Source of the DNA: Bacillota bacterium
GTDB taxonomy: Bacteria; Bacillota; Clostridia; Acetivibrionales; JAEZXR01
DNA length: 64,000 nucleotides
Direction of reading: 5' to 3'
NCBI GenBank assembly: GCA_023419605.1
Contig: JAEZXR010000052.1
Location: 58,453-122,452 of the forward strand
Shown here: one piece after another, positions 23,546 through 31,522 of the stretch
Position numbering within the stretch: the stretch's first letter is position 1
Layout of the letters: each line of letters begins with the position of its first letter
Notes under the pieces: generated by a model
The model's database searches: none
The model's input: only the letters and a program-made list of their open reading frames with translations
Told to the model about the DNA's origin: nothing
Made by a program: the position numbers and the translations under genes

Positions 23546-24910
23546 ATGGAGGATAAAAACAAAAACGAGGAGCTGGACCTGGATAATCTTATGAAATCCT
23601 TGCCAAAGGGTGAGGTTGGCGTTCCTTTAGAACTGGAGCAGAGACTAAACTGTACACTCAATAACTTAAAACGGAAAAGGAGTATTTCCCGATGGCTTGT
23701 GTCTGTCTGTGCAGCCGTATGTGTCTTCTTTATAGTAGGAGTGAAATGGAATCCTGCTTTTGCGTCCTATGCAGCCAGTGTACCGGTTCTAAAACCAGCG
23801 GTAGAATGGATTCGAGGCGACAAGGGGATTGCAAATGCCCGAAAGCATGAGAGTAACCAGGTAAAAGGAATGATCATCGAGGAAAACGGATATAAGATAT
23901 CGCTGGAAGACATTTTCTTCGATGAGGATCGTGTCCGGATAGCGGCGAGCTTAATTGGAGAAGAAACCGGAACCTCTTCAGAGGAAAAGGCAAAGGAGGA
24001 TACTGCTGGACATATATCCATCCGGTTTCTGGATTTTGAAGACCCGGGAGCTGTATCCGTCTGGCACAGCAGTGAAAAGGAGAGTAGTTTCACGTACGAA
24101 ATAGAAAAGAGCTTTAAAAAAGGAGAAGTAACGGAGTTTCTGGGTAAAAATCAGTTGTACTTGAACCTTGCAGTAGAAATTAATAAAGGAAAGGAAAAGA
24201 TATACACCTTTGAAAACATAAAGCTTCCTTATAGTCTTCAGAATTTTAACTACTCAAAGTTATATAATCAGAACCTAAAGACTGCTTTTGAGAAAGGAAG
24301 CGTAAATATTAGCCATGTAAGCGTCAGTCCAACCCGAATGCGGGTAGACGTGCAAGCAGAGATGGAAAAGGGCTATGAGTTTGCGGGTTTCGAAAATGCC
24401 CGTCTGGAGGATGAAAAAGGAAATGTATATAAGCCGGAGGGGCTTGTTAGTATGCAAAGGGATGAGAAAAGCCGGAGTCTGTACTTTGTACCCTCCATTT
24501 ACTTTGAAAAAATGCCGCAAAAGCTGCTTTTCTGCTTTGATGGTGTTCGGATTGCCAGTATGGAGGGAAAGACTTTCACCCTGAAGCTGGATGACAAATA
24601 CCCAAAAACAGTTCAATATATGGGACAGGATATTATCGTAGAGAAAATAGAATTGCAGGAAAATGAAAAACTAGCCATAACGTATGTGATGCCGGACCCA
24701 AAAGTACTTTCTATAAACAATATGCGCCTTGAAGACTATCAGGGAGTCACCAGTTGGGAATGGCGGGATTATACGGAGGCAGATCCTACGGCTGTAAAAA
24801 GATTTAGGTCCTGGTTTGAGTGTGGTAGGCGGGAAGAATATGGAATAGAGCTTGGATATCCAGGCTACTTTATCCCTGCGGGTAGCAAATTGGAATTAAA
24901 TACCAAATAA
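23546..24910 (+). CDS. DUF4179-type membrane protein, probable anti-sigma factor
   Basis: A 454-residue protein with an N-terminal cytoplasmic segment of about 48 residues, one transmembrane helix (WLVSVCAAVCVFFIVGV, about 50-66), and a large extracytoplasmic domain. FNPAFASYAASVPVLKPAVEWIRGDKG-like sequence just after the membrane is typical of DUF4179 proteins paired with ECF sigma factors. The gene starts 6 bases after the sigma gene, which supports an anti-sigma/sensor role (inference). The outer domain is beta-rich and lysine/glutamate-rich. No protease site can be read. Confidence 0.8.
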   Translation: MEDKNKNEELDLDNLMKSLPKGEVGVPLELEQRLNCTLNNLKRKRSISRWLVSVCAAVCVFFIVGVKWNPAFASYAASVPVLKPAVEWIRGDKGIANARKHESNQVKGMIIEENGYKISLEDIFFDEDRVRIAASLIGEETGTSSEEKAKEDTAGHISIRFLDFEDPGAVSVWHSSEKESSFTYEIEKSFKKGEVTEFLGKNQLYLNLAVEINKGKEKIYTFENIKLPYSLQNFNYSKLYNQNLKTAFEKGSVNISHVSVSPTRMRVDVQAEMEKGYEFAGFENARLEDEKGNVYKPEGLVSMQRDEKSRSLYFVPSIYFEKMPQKLLFCFDGVRIASMEGKTFTLKLDDKYPKTVQYMGQDIIVEKIELQENEKLAITYVMPDPKVLSINNMRLEDYQGVTSWEWRDYTEADPTAVKRFRSWFECGRREEYGIELGYPGYFIPAGSKLELNTK

Positions 24911-25037
24911 CGTGAAGTGTTAACAATTTTGTAACAATTTATTATTAATTCCTTCAAAATTAATTCACAAAATTTGTTTACAATATAAACTGTAAGGAAA
25001 AGAATAAATGGAACAAAAGCTTAAGGAGGTATTTGTA

Positions 25038-26291
25038 ATGAGCAGATTTTACGGATTTGACGAAAATGAATTTAATCATGCAGAATCGGAAAACAACAGT
25101 ATAATAAATGTAACGAAATATGAGGTTATGGAGCACGTACCGGAGGAAAAACCGAAAAAGAAGTCGAAATTTAAAGCCTACATAGCGCTGATTTTAGCTA
25201 CTTCCGTTATAACCAGCGGCGCGGTGGGGGGAACCCTGTACTATAAGTTCTCGGGAGACTTGAAAAAAATAGCTTCTACCCAGGGGGTATCTACAGGAAG
25301 CAGCATTCCGGGAATATCAAAGACATCCTTTATAAAGGATGGAGGAGTTACGGATATTGTGAAGAAGGTAGGTCCTTCCGTCGTAGGGATTCGAGTTACC
25401 AATACCGCCCAGAGAGGGTATTATGGACAGCAGCTGGGGGAAAGTGCTTCGGAGGGCTCGGGGGTGATCATTAGTAAGGACGGTTACATCATGACCAACT
25501 ACCATGTGGTACAGGCAGGAGATCCGAAAAACGGCGGAGACAAAAATGCCACCATTGAAGTTTTTCTCCCGGATAAAAGACAGGCCAAGGCAAAATTCAT
25601 CGGTGGCGACCAAAAAAATGACCTGGCTGTTATAAAGGTGGAGTTAAGCGATCTACCGGTGGCTGAACTGGGAGATTCTACAAAACTGGAAGCGGGAGAG
25701 CTGGCAGTGGCCATAGGAAATCCGCTGGGCATGGACTTCTTCGGAAGTGTTACGGTAGGAGTAATTAGCGCCGTAGACCGAACCATGGAAGTAGAGGATA
25801 AAGTCATGAAACTGATTCAGACCGATGCTGCCATCAACCCTGGAAACAGCGGCGGCGCACTGGTAAACTCGCAAGGGCAGGTTATCGGTATCAACACCGT
25901 TAAGATTACACAATCCGGTATAGAAGGTTTGGGATTTGCCATTCCGATGAATGAAGTAAAACCCATCGTAGATCAGCTCATGATGTTCGGATATGTAAAA
26001 GGAAGACCGCTGATCGGTGTTTCCGGCAGGGATATTACCCAAATCATGGCGAGAACCTATGAAGTGCCGGAAGGTATCTATGTAGAGGAAGTCACACCCC
26101 TAAGCGGCGCAGCCAAGGCTGGGATAAAAAAAGGTGATATTTTAACTACTGTCGCCGGCAAGGAAGTCAAGACAATGAAGGAACTGGAGGCCGTGAAGAA
26201 GAACTATAAAGCAGGGGACACCGTAGATGTAGTCGTATTCAGGGATGGACAGACAAAGACCCTGAGCCTGACCTTCTCAGAGGAAAAATAA
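25038..26291 (+). CDS. HtrA/DegP-type serine protease with PDZ domain
   Basis: Membrane-anchored surface protease/chaperone for misfolded exported proteins, 417 residues. There is a cytoplasmic N-terminus, one transmembrane helix (about 46-68), then a trypsin-like domain with the triad His156 (TNYHVVQAG), Asp195 (NDLAVIKV) and Ser271 (NPGNSGGAL). One C-terminal PDZ domain (about 325-417: YVEEVTPLSGAAKAGIKKGDIL) follows. ATG 25038 is preferred over ATG 25008 because AAGGAGG at 25022-25028 is correctly spaced. It follows the ECF sigma/DUF4179 pair, which may control envelope quality genes (inference). Confidence 0.93.
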   Translation: MSRFYGFDENEFNHAESENNSIINVTKYEVMEHVPEEKPKKKSKFKAYIALILATSVITSGAVGGTLYYKFSGDLKKIASTQGVSTGSSIPGISKTSFIKDGGVTDIVKKVGPSVVGIRVTNTAQRGYYGQQLGESASEGSGVIISKDGYIMTNYHVVQAGDPKNGGDKNATIEVFLPDKRQAKAKFIGGDQKNDLAVIKVELSDLPVAELGDSTKLEAGELAVAIGNPLGMDFFGSVTVGVISAVDRTMEVEDKVMKLIQTDAAINPGNSGGALVNSQGQVIGINTVKITQSGIEGLGFAIPMNEVKPIVDQLMMFGYVKGRPLIGVSGRDITQIMARTYEVPEGIYVEEVTPLSGAAKAGIKKGDILTTVAGKEVKTMKELEAVKKNYKAGDTVDVVVFRDGQTKTLSLTFSEEK

Positions 26292-26333
26292 AACAAATCA
26301 TAAATTAAACTATACAATTTAGGATGGAACTTC

Positions 26334-26390
26334 GCTGACTCGACGTTCGCATAGCCCCAAAAGCTTTGGCTATACGAACGTCGAATCAGC
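26334..26390 (+). other. Long hairpin between htrA-like gene and its terminator
   Basis: Arms 26334-26356 and about 26368-26390 pair over 23 bases with two differences, both G-U compatible. No T-run follows. It may stabilise the mRNA 3' end. Confidence 0.7.
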
Positions 26391-26412
26391 AGTTACCAGT
26401 CCTATTATATAT

Positions 26413-26434
26413 AAGGAGCTTCGGCTCCTTTTTT
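26413..26434 (+). terminator. Intrinsic terminator of the HtrA gene
   Basis: AAGGAGC-TTCG-GCTCC stem-loop with a UUCG tetraloop and six T's. Confidence 0.92.
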
Positions 26435-26542
26435 GCGTCTCGGTAACTATATACCGTATCTAACTAGAGCTTTTAAAGGACTCTTTAAAAAATTATACAT
26501 TCCCGATTGTTGAAGCCGGAGAGCCTATAGGATAGAATTCTA

Positions 26543-26560
26543 TTGTTAGTTTTTTAACAA
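26543..26560 (+). promoter_or_regulatory. Rex-type operator upstream of the hydrogenase operon
   Basis: TTGTTAG-TTTT-TTAACAA matches the Rex consensus TTGTTAA-N4-TTAACAA with one mismatch. It lies just upstream of the -35 box. Rex senses NADH/NAD+ and represses fermentation genes. Confidence 0.75.
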
Positions 26561-26566
26561 AAAAAT

Positions 26567-26594
26567 TTGGATACCACTGTATACAAAGTACAAT
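26567..26594 (+). promoter_or_regulatory. Promoter of the hydrogenase operon
   Basis: TTGGAT (26567-26572), 16 bases, TACAAT (26589-26594). The string TGTATACA (26578-26585) lies in the spacer and is shared with the citrate synthase and pflB promoters. Confidence 0.55.
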
Positions 26595-26647
26595 TTAAAA
26601 TCGTAAAAGAACTGTAAATACTGGATTTAATGATCGGGAGGTTCGAT

Positions 26648-27133
26648 ATGACAAACAGCTGTCAATTGGAAAAGGTGAATGAAATCGTCGACAGGCATCA
26701 GAGAAAAAAGTCAGCACTGATTGCTGTGCTGCAGGAAGTGCAGAAGGAATACAGGTACCTTCCGGAGGAGGTGCTCCACTATGTAGCATCTGCAATGGAA
26801 ATAACTCCGGCAAAGGTTTATAGTGTGGCTACGTTTTATGAAAATTTCTCTTTGGAGCCAAAGGGGAAATTTGTAATTAAAATTTGTGATGGAACCGCTT
26901 GTCACGTTAAGAAATCCATACCGGTTTTAAATGCATTGCGAAACGAGCTGGGACTTAGCGAAAGCAAGCATACTACCGATGATTTGATGTTTACCGTTGA
27001 AACGGTTTCCTGCCTCGGAGCCTGCGGACTGGCACCGGTGATCACTGTGAATGACAAGGTGTATGCGAAGATGACACCGGAATCGGCAAAAGAGCTCTTG
27101 AAGAGCATTCGGGAGGAGGCACAATCATGTTGA
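26648..27133 (+). CDS. hydC: Bifurcating hydrogenase NuoE-like subunit
   Basis: A 161-residue thioredoxin-fold [2Fe-2S] protein of the NuoE/HydC type, shuttling electrons within the hydrogenase complex. The N-terminal helical part (SALIAVLQEVQKEYRYLPEEVL) is followed by a cluster domain with cysteines in CDGTACHVK and CLGACGLAP. ATG 26648 is set by GGGAGG at 26636-26641. Its last 7 bases overlap the NuoF-like gene, so translation is coupled. A Rex box and promoter lie directly upstream. Confidence 0.93.
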   Translation: MTNSCQLEKVNEIVDRHQRKKSALIAVLQEVQKEYRYLPEEVLHYVASAMEITPAKVYSVATFYENFSLEPKGKFVIKICDGTACHVKKSIPVLNALRNELGLSESKHTTDDLMFTVETVSCLGACGLAPVITVNDKVYAKMTPESAKELLKSIREEAQSC

Positions 27134-28995
27134 AAACAATCCGGCAGTTGGAGGAAGCCTCCGCTCAGTACGCAAAAGCCCTCAGCAAACAAACGGCAAA
27201 GGTGCTTGTCTGCGCAGGCACAGGCTGTGTAGCGGGAGGAGCCCTGGAAATATACAGCGCGATACGTCAGAAGGTGGAAGAACAGGGGCTTTTAATTGAA
27301 GTGGAACTTGAACAGGAAAAAGAGGGGATCGGCGTCAAAAAAAGCGGCTGCCACGGTTTTTGCGAAATGGGGCCCCTGGTGAGAATCGAACCCTTTAATT
27401 ATCTCTATATAAGAGTTCGGCTGGAAGATTGCGAGGACATCGTAAATCTGACACTGAAAGAGGGAAAGCCTGTTGAAAGGCTTATGTACCAGTTGGAAGG
27501 CAAGGTTTATCCAACACAGGAGGAAATCCCTTTTTATAGAAAGCAGACACGAATGGTTCTGGAAAACTGCGGTCAAATGGATGCCGAATCCATTAAGGAA
27601 TATATCGCAAAAGGCGGCTATCAGGCACTGAAGAAATGTCTGACCGAGTTTTCACCCGATGAAATCTGTAAAATCATCTCCGACTCGAATCTCCGTGGCC
27701 GTGGGGGCGGTGGATACCCGGCAGGCCGAAAGTGGTCCCAGGTGCTGGCACAAAAGAGTGAAATCAAGTATGTGGTATGTAACGGGGATGAAGGAGATCC
27801 GGGAGCTTTCATGGATCGAAGCATCATGGAAGGAGATCCCCACCGAATGATTGAAGGCATGATTATCGCGGGTTTTGCTACAAAGGCTACCGAGGGCTAC
27901 ATCTATGTGAGGGCGGAATATCCACTGGCGGTGGAACGTTTGAAAATCGCCATCGACCGGGCCCGGGAGTACGGAATTCTGGGCAATAACATTCTGGGGA
28001 CAGGCTTTAGCTTTGATCTGCATGTAAATCAGGGAGCAGGAGCCTTCGTATGCGGTGAGGGCAGTGCCCTGACGGCTTCTATTGAAGGAGAAAGAGGAAT
28101 GCCGAGGGTCAAGCCGCCGAGAACGGTGGAACAGGGACTCTGGGCAAAGCCGACAGTGCTCAACAATGTTGAAACCTTTGCCAATGTGCCGCAGATCCTG
28201 CTCAATGGCAGTGACTGGTACAAATCCATCGGACCGGAAAAGAGCCCTGGGACAAAGGCTTTTGCCATCACAGGCAACGTAAATAACACGGGATTAATTG
28301 AAGTGCCTATGGGAACTACTTTACGGGAAGTTCTTTATGATATCGGCGGAGGCATTAAAGACGGTAAGAAATTTAAAGCCGTACAGATCGGAGGACCTTC
28401 CGGCGGATGTCTTACAGAAGAGCACATGGAGCTGCCCCTAGATTTTGACTCCTTGAAAAAGGTAGGAGCCATGATCGGGTCCGGTGGTTTGGTTGTAATG
28501 GATGAGGACACCTGCATGGTGGAAGTGGCAAGGTTCTTTATGAACTTTACGCAAAATGAGTCCTGCGGCAAATGTGTTCCCTGTAGGGAAGGAACCAAAA
28601 GAATGCTGCAGATTCTCGAAAGAATCGTATCCGGAAAAGGTAGGATGGAAGATTTGGATATGCTTCAGGACCTGGCGGATACCATCAGTAAAACGGCGCT
28701 CTGCGGACTGGGTAAAACAGCCGCCAGCCCTGTTATCAGCACGATGAAATACTTTAAGGATGAATATCTGGCTCATGTTGTAGAGAAAAAATGTCCCACA
28801 AAGACCTGTAAGGCATTGAATTCCATTGTGATCGAGAAATCCTTGTGCAAAGGATGCAGCAAGTGCGCCAGGGTTTGTCCTGTAAACGCCATCTCGGGGA
28901 AAGTCAAGGAGCCTTTTACCATTGACCAGAATAAATGCATCAAGTGCGGAGCATGCCTGGAGTCCTGTCCGTTCGCTGCAATAAAGGAGGTATAA
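27127..28995 (+). CDS. hydB: Bifurcating hydrogenase NuoF-like NADH/FMN subunit
   Basis: The 622-residue flavoprotein that exchanges electrons with NAD(H) and is the presumed bifurcation site. It has an N-terminal thioredoxin-like [2Fe-2S] domain (CAGTGC, then KSGCHGFCEMGP), a NuoF core with the FMN loop GRGGGGYPAGRKW and the NADH region GDEGDPGAFMDRS, an SLBB domain, and a [4Fe-4S] site ESCGKCVPCREGTKRML. Two ferredoxin-type [4Fe-4S] motifs lie at the C-terminus (CKGCSKCARVCPV; CIKCGACLESCPF). This domain order matches HydB of NADH/ferredoxin-dependent hydrogenases. It overlaps hydC by 7 bases and precedes hydA by 3. Confidence 0.95.
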   Translation: MLKTIRQLEEASAQYAKALSKQTAKVLVCAGTGCVAGGALEIYSAIRQKVEEQGLLIEVELEQEKEGIGVKKSGCHGFCEMGPLVRIEPFNYLYIRVRLEDCEDIVNLTLKEGKPVERLMYQLEGKVYPTQEEIPFYRKQTRMVLENCGQMDAESIKEYIAKGGYQALKKCLTEFSPDEICKIISDSNLRGRGGGGYPAGRKWSQVLAQKSEIKYVVCNGDEGDPGAFMDRSIMEGDPHRMIEGMIIAGFATKATEGYIYVRAEYPLAVERLKIAIDRAREYGILGNNILGTGFSFDLHVNQGAGAFVCGEGSALTASIEGERGMPRVKPPRTVEQGLWAKPTVLNNVETFANVPQILLNGSDWYKSIGPEKSPGTKAFAITGNVNNTGLIEVPMGTTLREVLYDIGGGIKDGKKFKAVQIGGPSGGCLTEEHMELPLDFDSLKKVGAMIGSGGLVVMDEDTCMVEVARFFMNFTQNESCGKCVPCREGTKRMLQILERIVSGKGRMEDLDMLQDLADTISKTALCGLGKTAASPVISTMKYFKDEYLAHVVEKKCPTKTCKALNSIVIEKSLCKGCSKCARVCPVNAISGKVKEPFTIDQNKCIKCGACLESCPFAAIKEV

Positions 28996-28998
28996 ACC

Positions 28999-30696
28999 AT
29001 GGGAACCATGTTAATCGATGGACAAAGAATAGAATTTTCCGATGAAAAAAACCTGCTGCAGGTGATTCGCAAAGCCGGTATTGAAATGCCTACCTTCTGC
29101 TATCATTCGGAGCTCAGCATCTATGGAGCCTGTAGAATGTGCGTGGTAGAAGACAAATGGGGTGGAATCGAAGCTTCCTGTTCAACGCCTCCAAAAGAAG
29201 GTATGGAAGTGCATACAAATACGCCGAAGCTGCAGAAGCACAGAAAAATGATTTTGGAGCTGTTGTTGGCCAACCATGACAGGGACTGCACTACCTGTGA
29301 AAAGAATGGAAAGTGCAAGCTTCAGGAGCTGGCCATCCGGTTTGGTATAAAGAATGTACGGTTTAAAAATGATACCGGAGAGCTGCCCCTTGATGAAAGC
29401 AGTGCTTCCATTGTGAGAAATCCCAACAAGTGCATCATGTGCGGAGACTGTGTAAGAATGTGTGATGAGGTCCAGGGGGTAGGAGTTCTGGGCTTTGCCC
29501 ACCGGGGATCGAAAATACAGGTCACCCCTGCTTTTAATAAGAATCTTTGCGATGTGGAATGTGTAAATTGCGGTCAGTGCACTACGGTATGTCCAACAGG
29601 GGCACTGGTAGTAAAAAATGAAACCGAAAAGGTCTGGAAGGTGCTGCACAACAGCAAAAAGCGGGTTGTTGCCCAGATTGCTCCGGCTGTCAGGGTAGCC
29701 ATAGGGGAAGAGTTCGGCTTGCCGGCCGGCGAAATTACCATGGGAAAAGTAGTAGCTGCACTGCGAAAGCTGGGCTTTGATGAAATCTATGATACGGCGT
29801 TGGCTGCTGATGTAACGGTGATGGAGGAAAGCAAGGAATTCCTTGAACGGTTTGAAAAAAACGAGAACCTGCCGCTGTTTACTTCCTGCTGTCCCGGTTG
29901 GGTGACCTTTGCAGAGAAAAAATTCCCGGATCTGGTAGAAAATATTTCTACATGCCGTTCCCCACAACAGATATTTGGTGCTATAATAAAAGAGCATTTT
30001 AAAAAAATTGATATAAAAGATAATAGAGAGACAGTCATGGTTTCTGTAATGCCCTGTACCGCTAAAAAGTATGAAGCGGCAAGACCGGAATACGAAGCGG
30101 ATGGCAAACGGGATGTGGATATGGTCATTACCACCCAGGAACTGGCCATGATGATAAAGGAAGCAGGAATTCTGTTCAATGAGCTTGAGCAGGAAGCACC
30201 CGATATGCCTTTCGGATTGGCCAGCGGTGCCGGTGTCATCTTCGGTGTAACAGGAGGCGTTGCGGAAGCTGTGCTGAGAAGGTTCTATTCCGAAAAAACT
30301 GCAAGTACATTAAAAGAGCTGGAGTTTATAGGTGTTAGGGGCATGCAGGGCATAAAGGAAGCCTCTGTGGAAATCGATGGCACCCATATCCGGATTGCTG
30401 TAGTTCACGGCTTGAAAAATGTTGAGCAGCTGCTCAAAGCCATCCAAAAAGGGGAGAAGACCTATCATTTTATTGAAGTGATGGCCTGTCCCGGAGGATG
30501 TATCGGCGGTGCCGGCCAGCCCATACCGTATTCTACAGCGGCAAAAACACACCGGGCCAAAGGGATCTATAAAGTTGACAGAGCGTCGCAGATTAAAAGG
30601 TCGGAGGAAAATCCGATGATTATGGCGCTGTACAACGGGGTGTTGAAAGGAAAACATTATTTGCTCCATAATCCTAATTCTCACAGCGCAAAGTAA
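28999..30696 (+). CDS. hydA: [FeFe]-hydrogenase catalytic subunit
   Basis: The 565-residue H2-evolving subunit, close in length and layout to clostridial CpI. The N-terminus has a [2Fe-2S] domain (CYHSELSIYGACRMC), a His-ligated [4Fe-4S] region (HDRDCTTCEKNGKC), and two [4Fe-4S] ferredoxin motifs. H-cluster ligands are all present: L1 FTSCCPGW (Cys297), L2 MPCTAKKYE (Cys353), and L3 MACPGGCIGGAGQP (Cys497 and Cys501). AAGGAGG lies before ATG 28999. With the NuoE/NuoF-like subunits it should oxidise NADH and reduced ferredoxin together to make H2. Confidence 0.97.
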   Translation: MGTMLIDGQRIEFSDEKNLLQVIRKAGIEMPTFCYHSELSIYGACRMCVVEDKWGGIEASCSTPPKEGMEVHTNTPKLQKHRKMILELLLANHDRDCTTCEKNGKCKLQELAIRFGIKNVRFKNDTGELPLDESSASIVRNPNKCIMCGDCVRMCDEVQGVGVLGFAHRGSKIQVTPAFNKNLCDVECVNCGQCTTVCPTGALVVKNETEKVWKVLHNSKKRVVAQIAPAVRVAIGEEFGLPAGEITMGKVVAALRKLGFDEIYDTALAADVTVMEESKEFLERFEKNENLPLFTSCCPGWVTFAEKKFPDLVENISTCRSPQQIFGAIIKEHFKKIDIKDNRETVMVSVMPCTAKKYEAARPEYEADGKRDVDMVITTQELAMMIKEAGILFNELEQEAPDMPFGLASGAGVIFGVTGGVAEAVLRRFYSEKTASTLKELEFIGVRGMQGIKEASVEIDGTHIRIAVVHGLKNVEQLLKAIQKGEKTYHFIEVMACPGGCIGGAGQPIPYSTAAKTHRAKGIYKVDRASQIKRSEENPMIMALYNGVLKGKHYLLHNPNSHSAK

Positions 30697-30717
30697 AGCT
30701 GTAAAAGGGGGAGTCAT

Positions 30718-30966
30718 ATGCTTACGATTCATGTATGCATAGGAAGTGCATGCCATGTAAAAGGGGCTTACAACGTCATCAACAAGCTGCAGGACCTGAT
30801 TGAGGAAAGAAAGCTGGGAGAAAGGGTTACCGTTAAAGCGGCACTGTGCCTGGGCGAGTGTACAGAGGCTGTTTCTGTCAGAATCGATGAAGAAGAAGTG
30901 CTGCAGGTGGCGGAGAAAAACCTTGTCGGCTTCTTTAATGAGCATGTTATGAGCAAATTGGGTTAG
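30718..30966 (+). CDS. Small thioredoxin-fold [2Fe-2S] ferredoxin
   Basis: An 82-residue protein equal to the cluster domain of NuoE: HVCIGSACHVKGAYNV and AALCLGECTEAVSV supply the four cysteines. It begins 21 bases after hydA with a GGGGGAG ribosome site, so it belongs to the operon. It is a likely extra electron carrier to or from the hydrogenase. A paralogue (35970-36224) stands in front of the sensory hydrogenase gene. Confidence 0.88.
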   Translation: MLTIHVCIGSACHVKGAYNVINKLQDLIEERKLGERVTVKAALCLGECTEAVSVRIDEEEVLQVAEKNLVGFFNEHVMSKLG

Positions 30967-31019
30967 TAAAAGAATAATTTCCACTATCATTTTGCTGCAC
31001 CTTAAAGGGGGAATAACGC

Positions 31020-31220
31020 ATGCTGTACTGCAAGTACTGTGACTACTACAGGATATTGTCAGTACATCCGGGCTCGGACAGAATGAAAGCCTCTATCTGC
31101 GAATATACAAATTGTATTTTCTATAGAGAAGTTGAAGAATTAGACATGGAATACCCATGCAATTTAACAGAAAACAAGCGCAAGCTGCCAAAAGACATTT
31201 GCGGTAAAATAACGGCATAA
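31020..31220 (+). CDS. Small Cys-rich protein at the end of the hydrogenase operon
   Basis: A 66-residue protein with cysteines in MLYCKYCDYY, ICEYTNCIFY, YPCNL and DICGK. AAAGGGGG lies 9 bases before ATG 31020. It follows the small ferredoxin by 53 bases with no terminator between, and the shared terminator lies at 31237-31275. The family is not recognised. It may bind a metal or cluster; a maturation or regulatory role is speculation. Confidence 0.6.
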   Translation: MLYCKYCDYYRILSVHPGSDRMKASICEYTNCIFYREVEELDMEYPCNLTENKRKLPKDICGKITA

Positions 31221-31236
31221 GACATTGTAATTTAGT

Positions 31237-31275
31237 AAAACAGCCTTTAAGTGGATCCACTTAAAGGCTGTTTTT
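31237..31275 (+). terminator. Terminator of the hydrogenase operon
   Basis: A perfect stem AACAGCCTTTAAGTG/CACTTAAAGGCTGTT with GATC loop, then TTTT. Confidence 0.95.
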
Positions 31276-31522
31276 TGTTCCGGTGGAATGAAAACAAAGG
31301 ACGTGCTAAAATTCTGTATTTAATGGAAGAAATCAAACGTTTTTAAAGTGTATTCGGCTGTGAGGTGTACAGACGTGCTTAAATGGCGGTTGTAAGAGAG
31401 GCGCATGTGTATTATAATGTATACAGAATACAATATACAGAATATTTAGTACAAATACTTGTTTAGGCCGACCTTCAGGTTGGTATATAGAATATATAAG
31501 GCAAGCGGAAGGGGATTTTCAT
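31276..31522. other. pflB upstream region
   Basis: Contains the pflB promoter at 31390-31418. Downstream of it are tandem near-repeats of TATACAGAATA/ACAATATAC (31420-31450), a possible regulator-binding stretch. No Rex box is seen. Confidence 0.45.
31390..31418 (+). promoter_or_regulatory. Promoter of pflB
   Basis: TTGTAA (31390-31395), 17 bases, TATAAT (31413-31418), directly followed by the palindrome TGTATACA (31418-31425). Confidence 0.7.
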
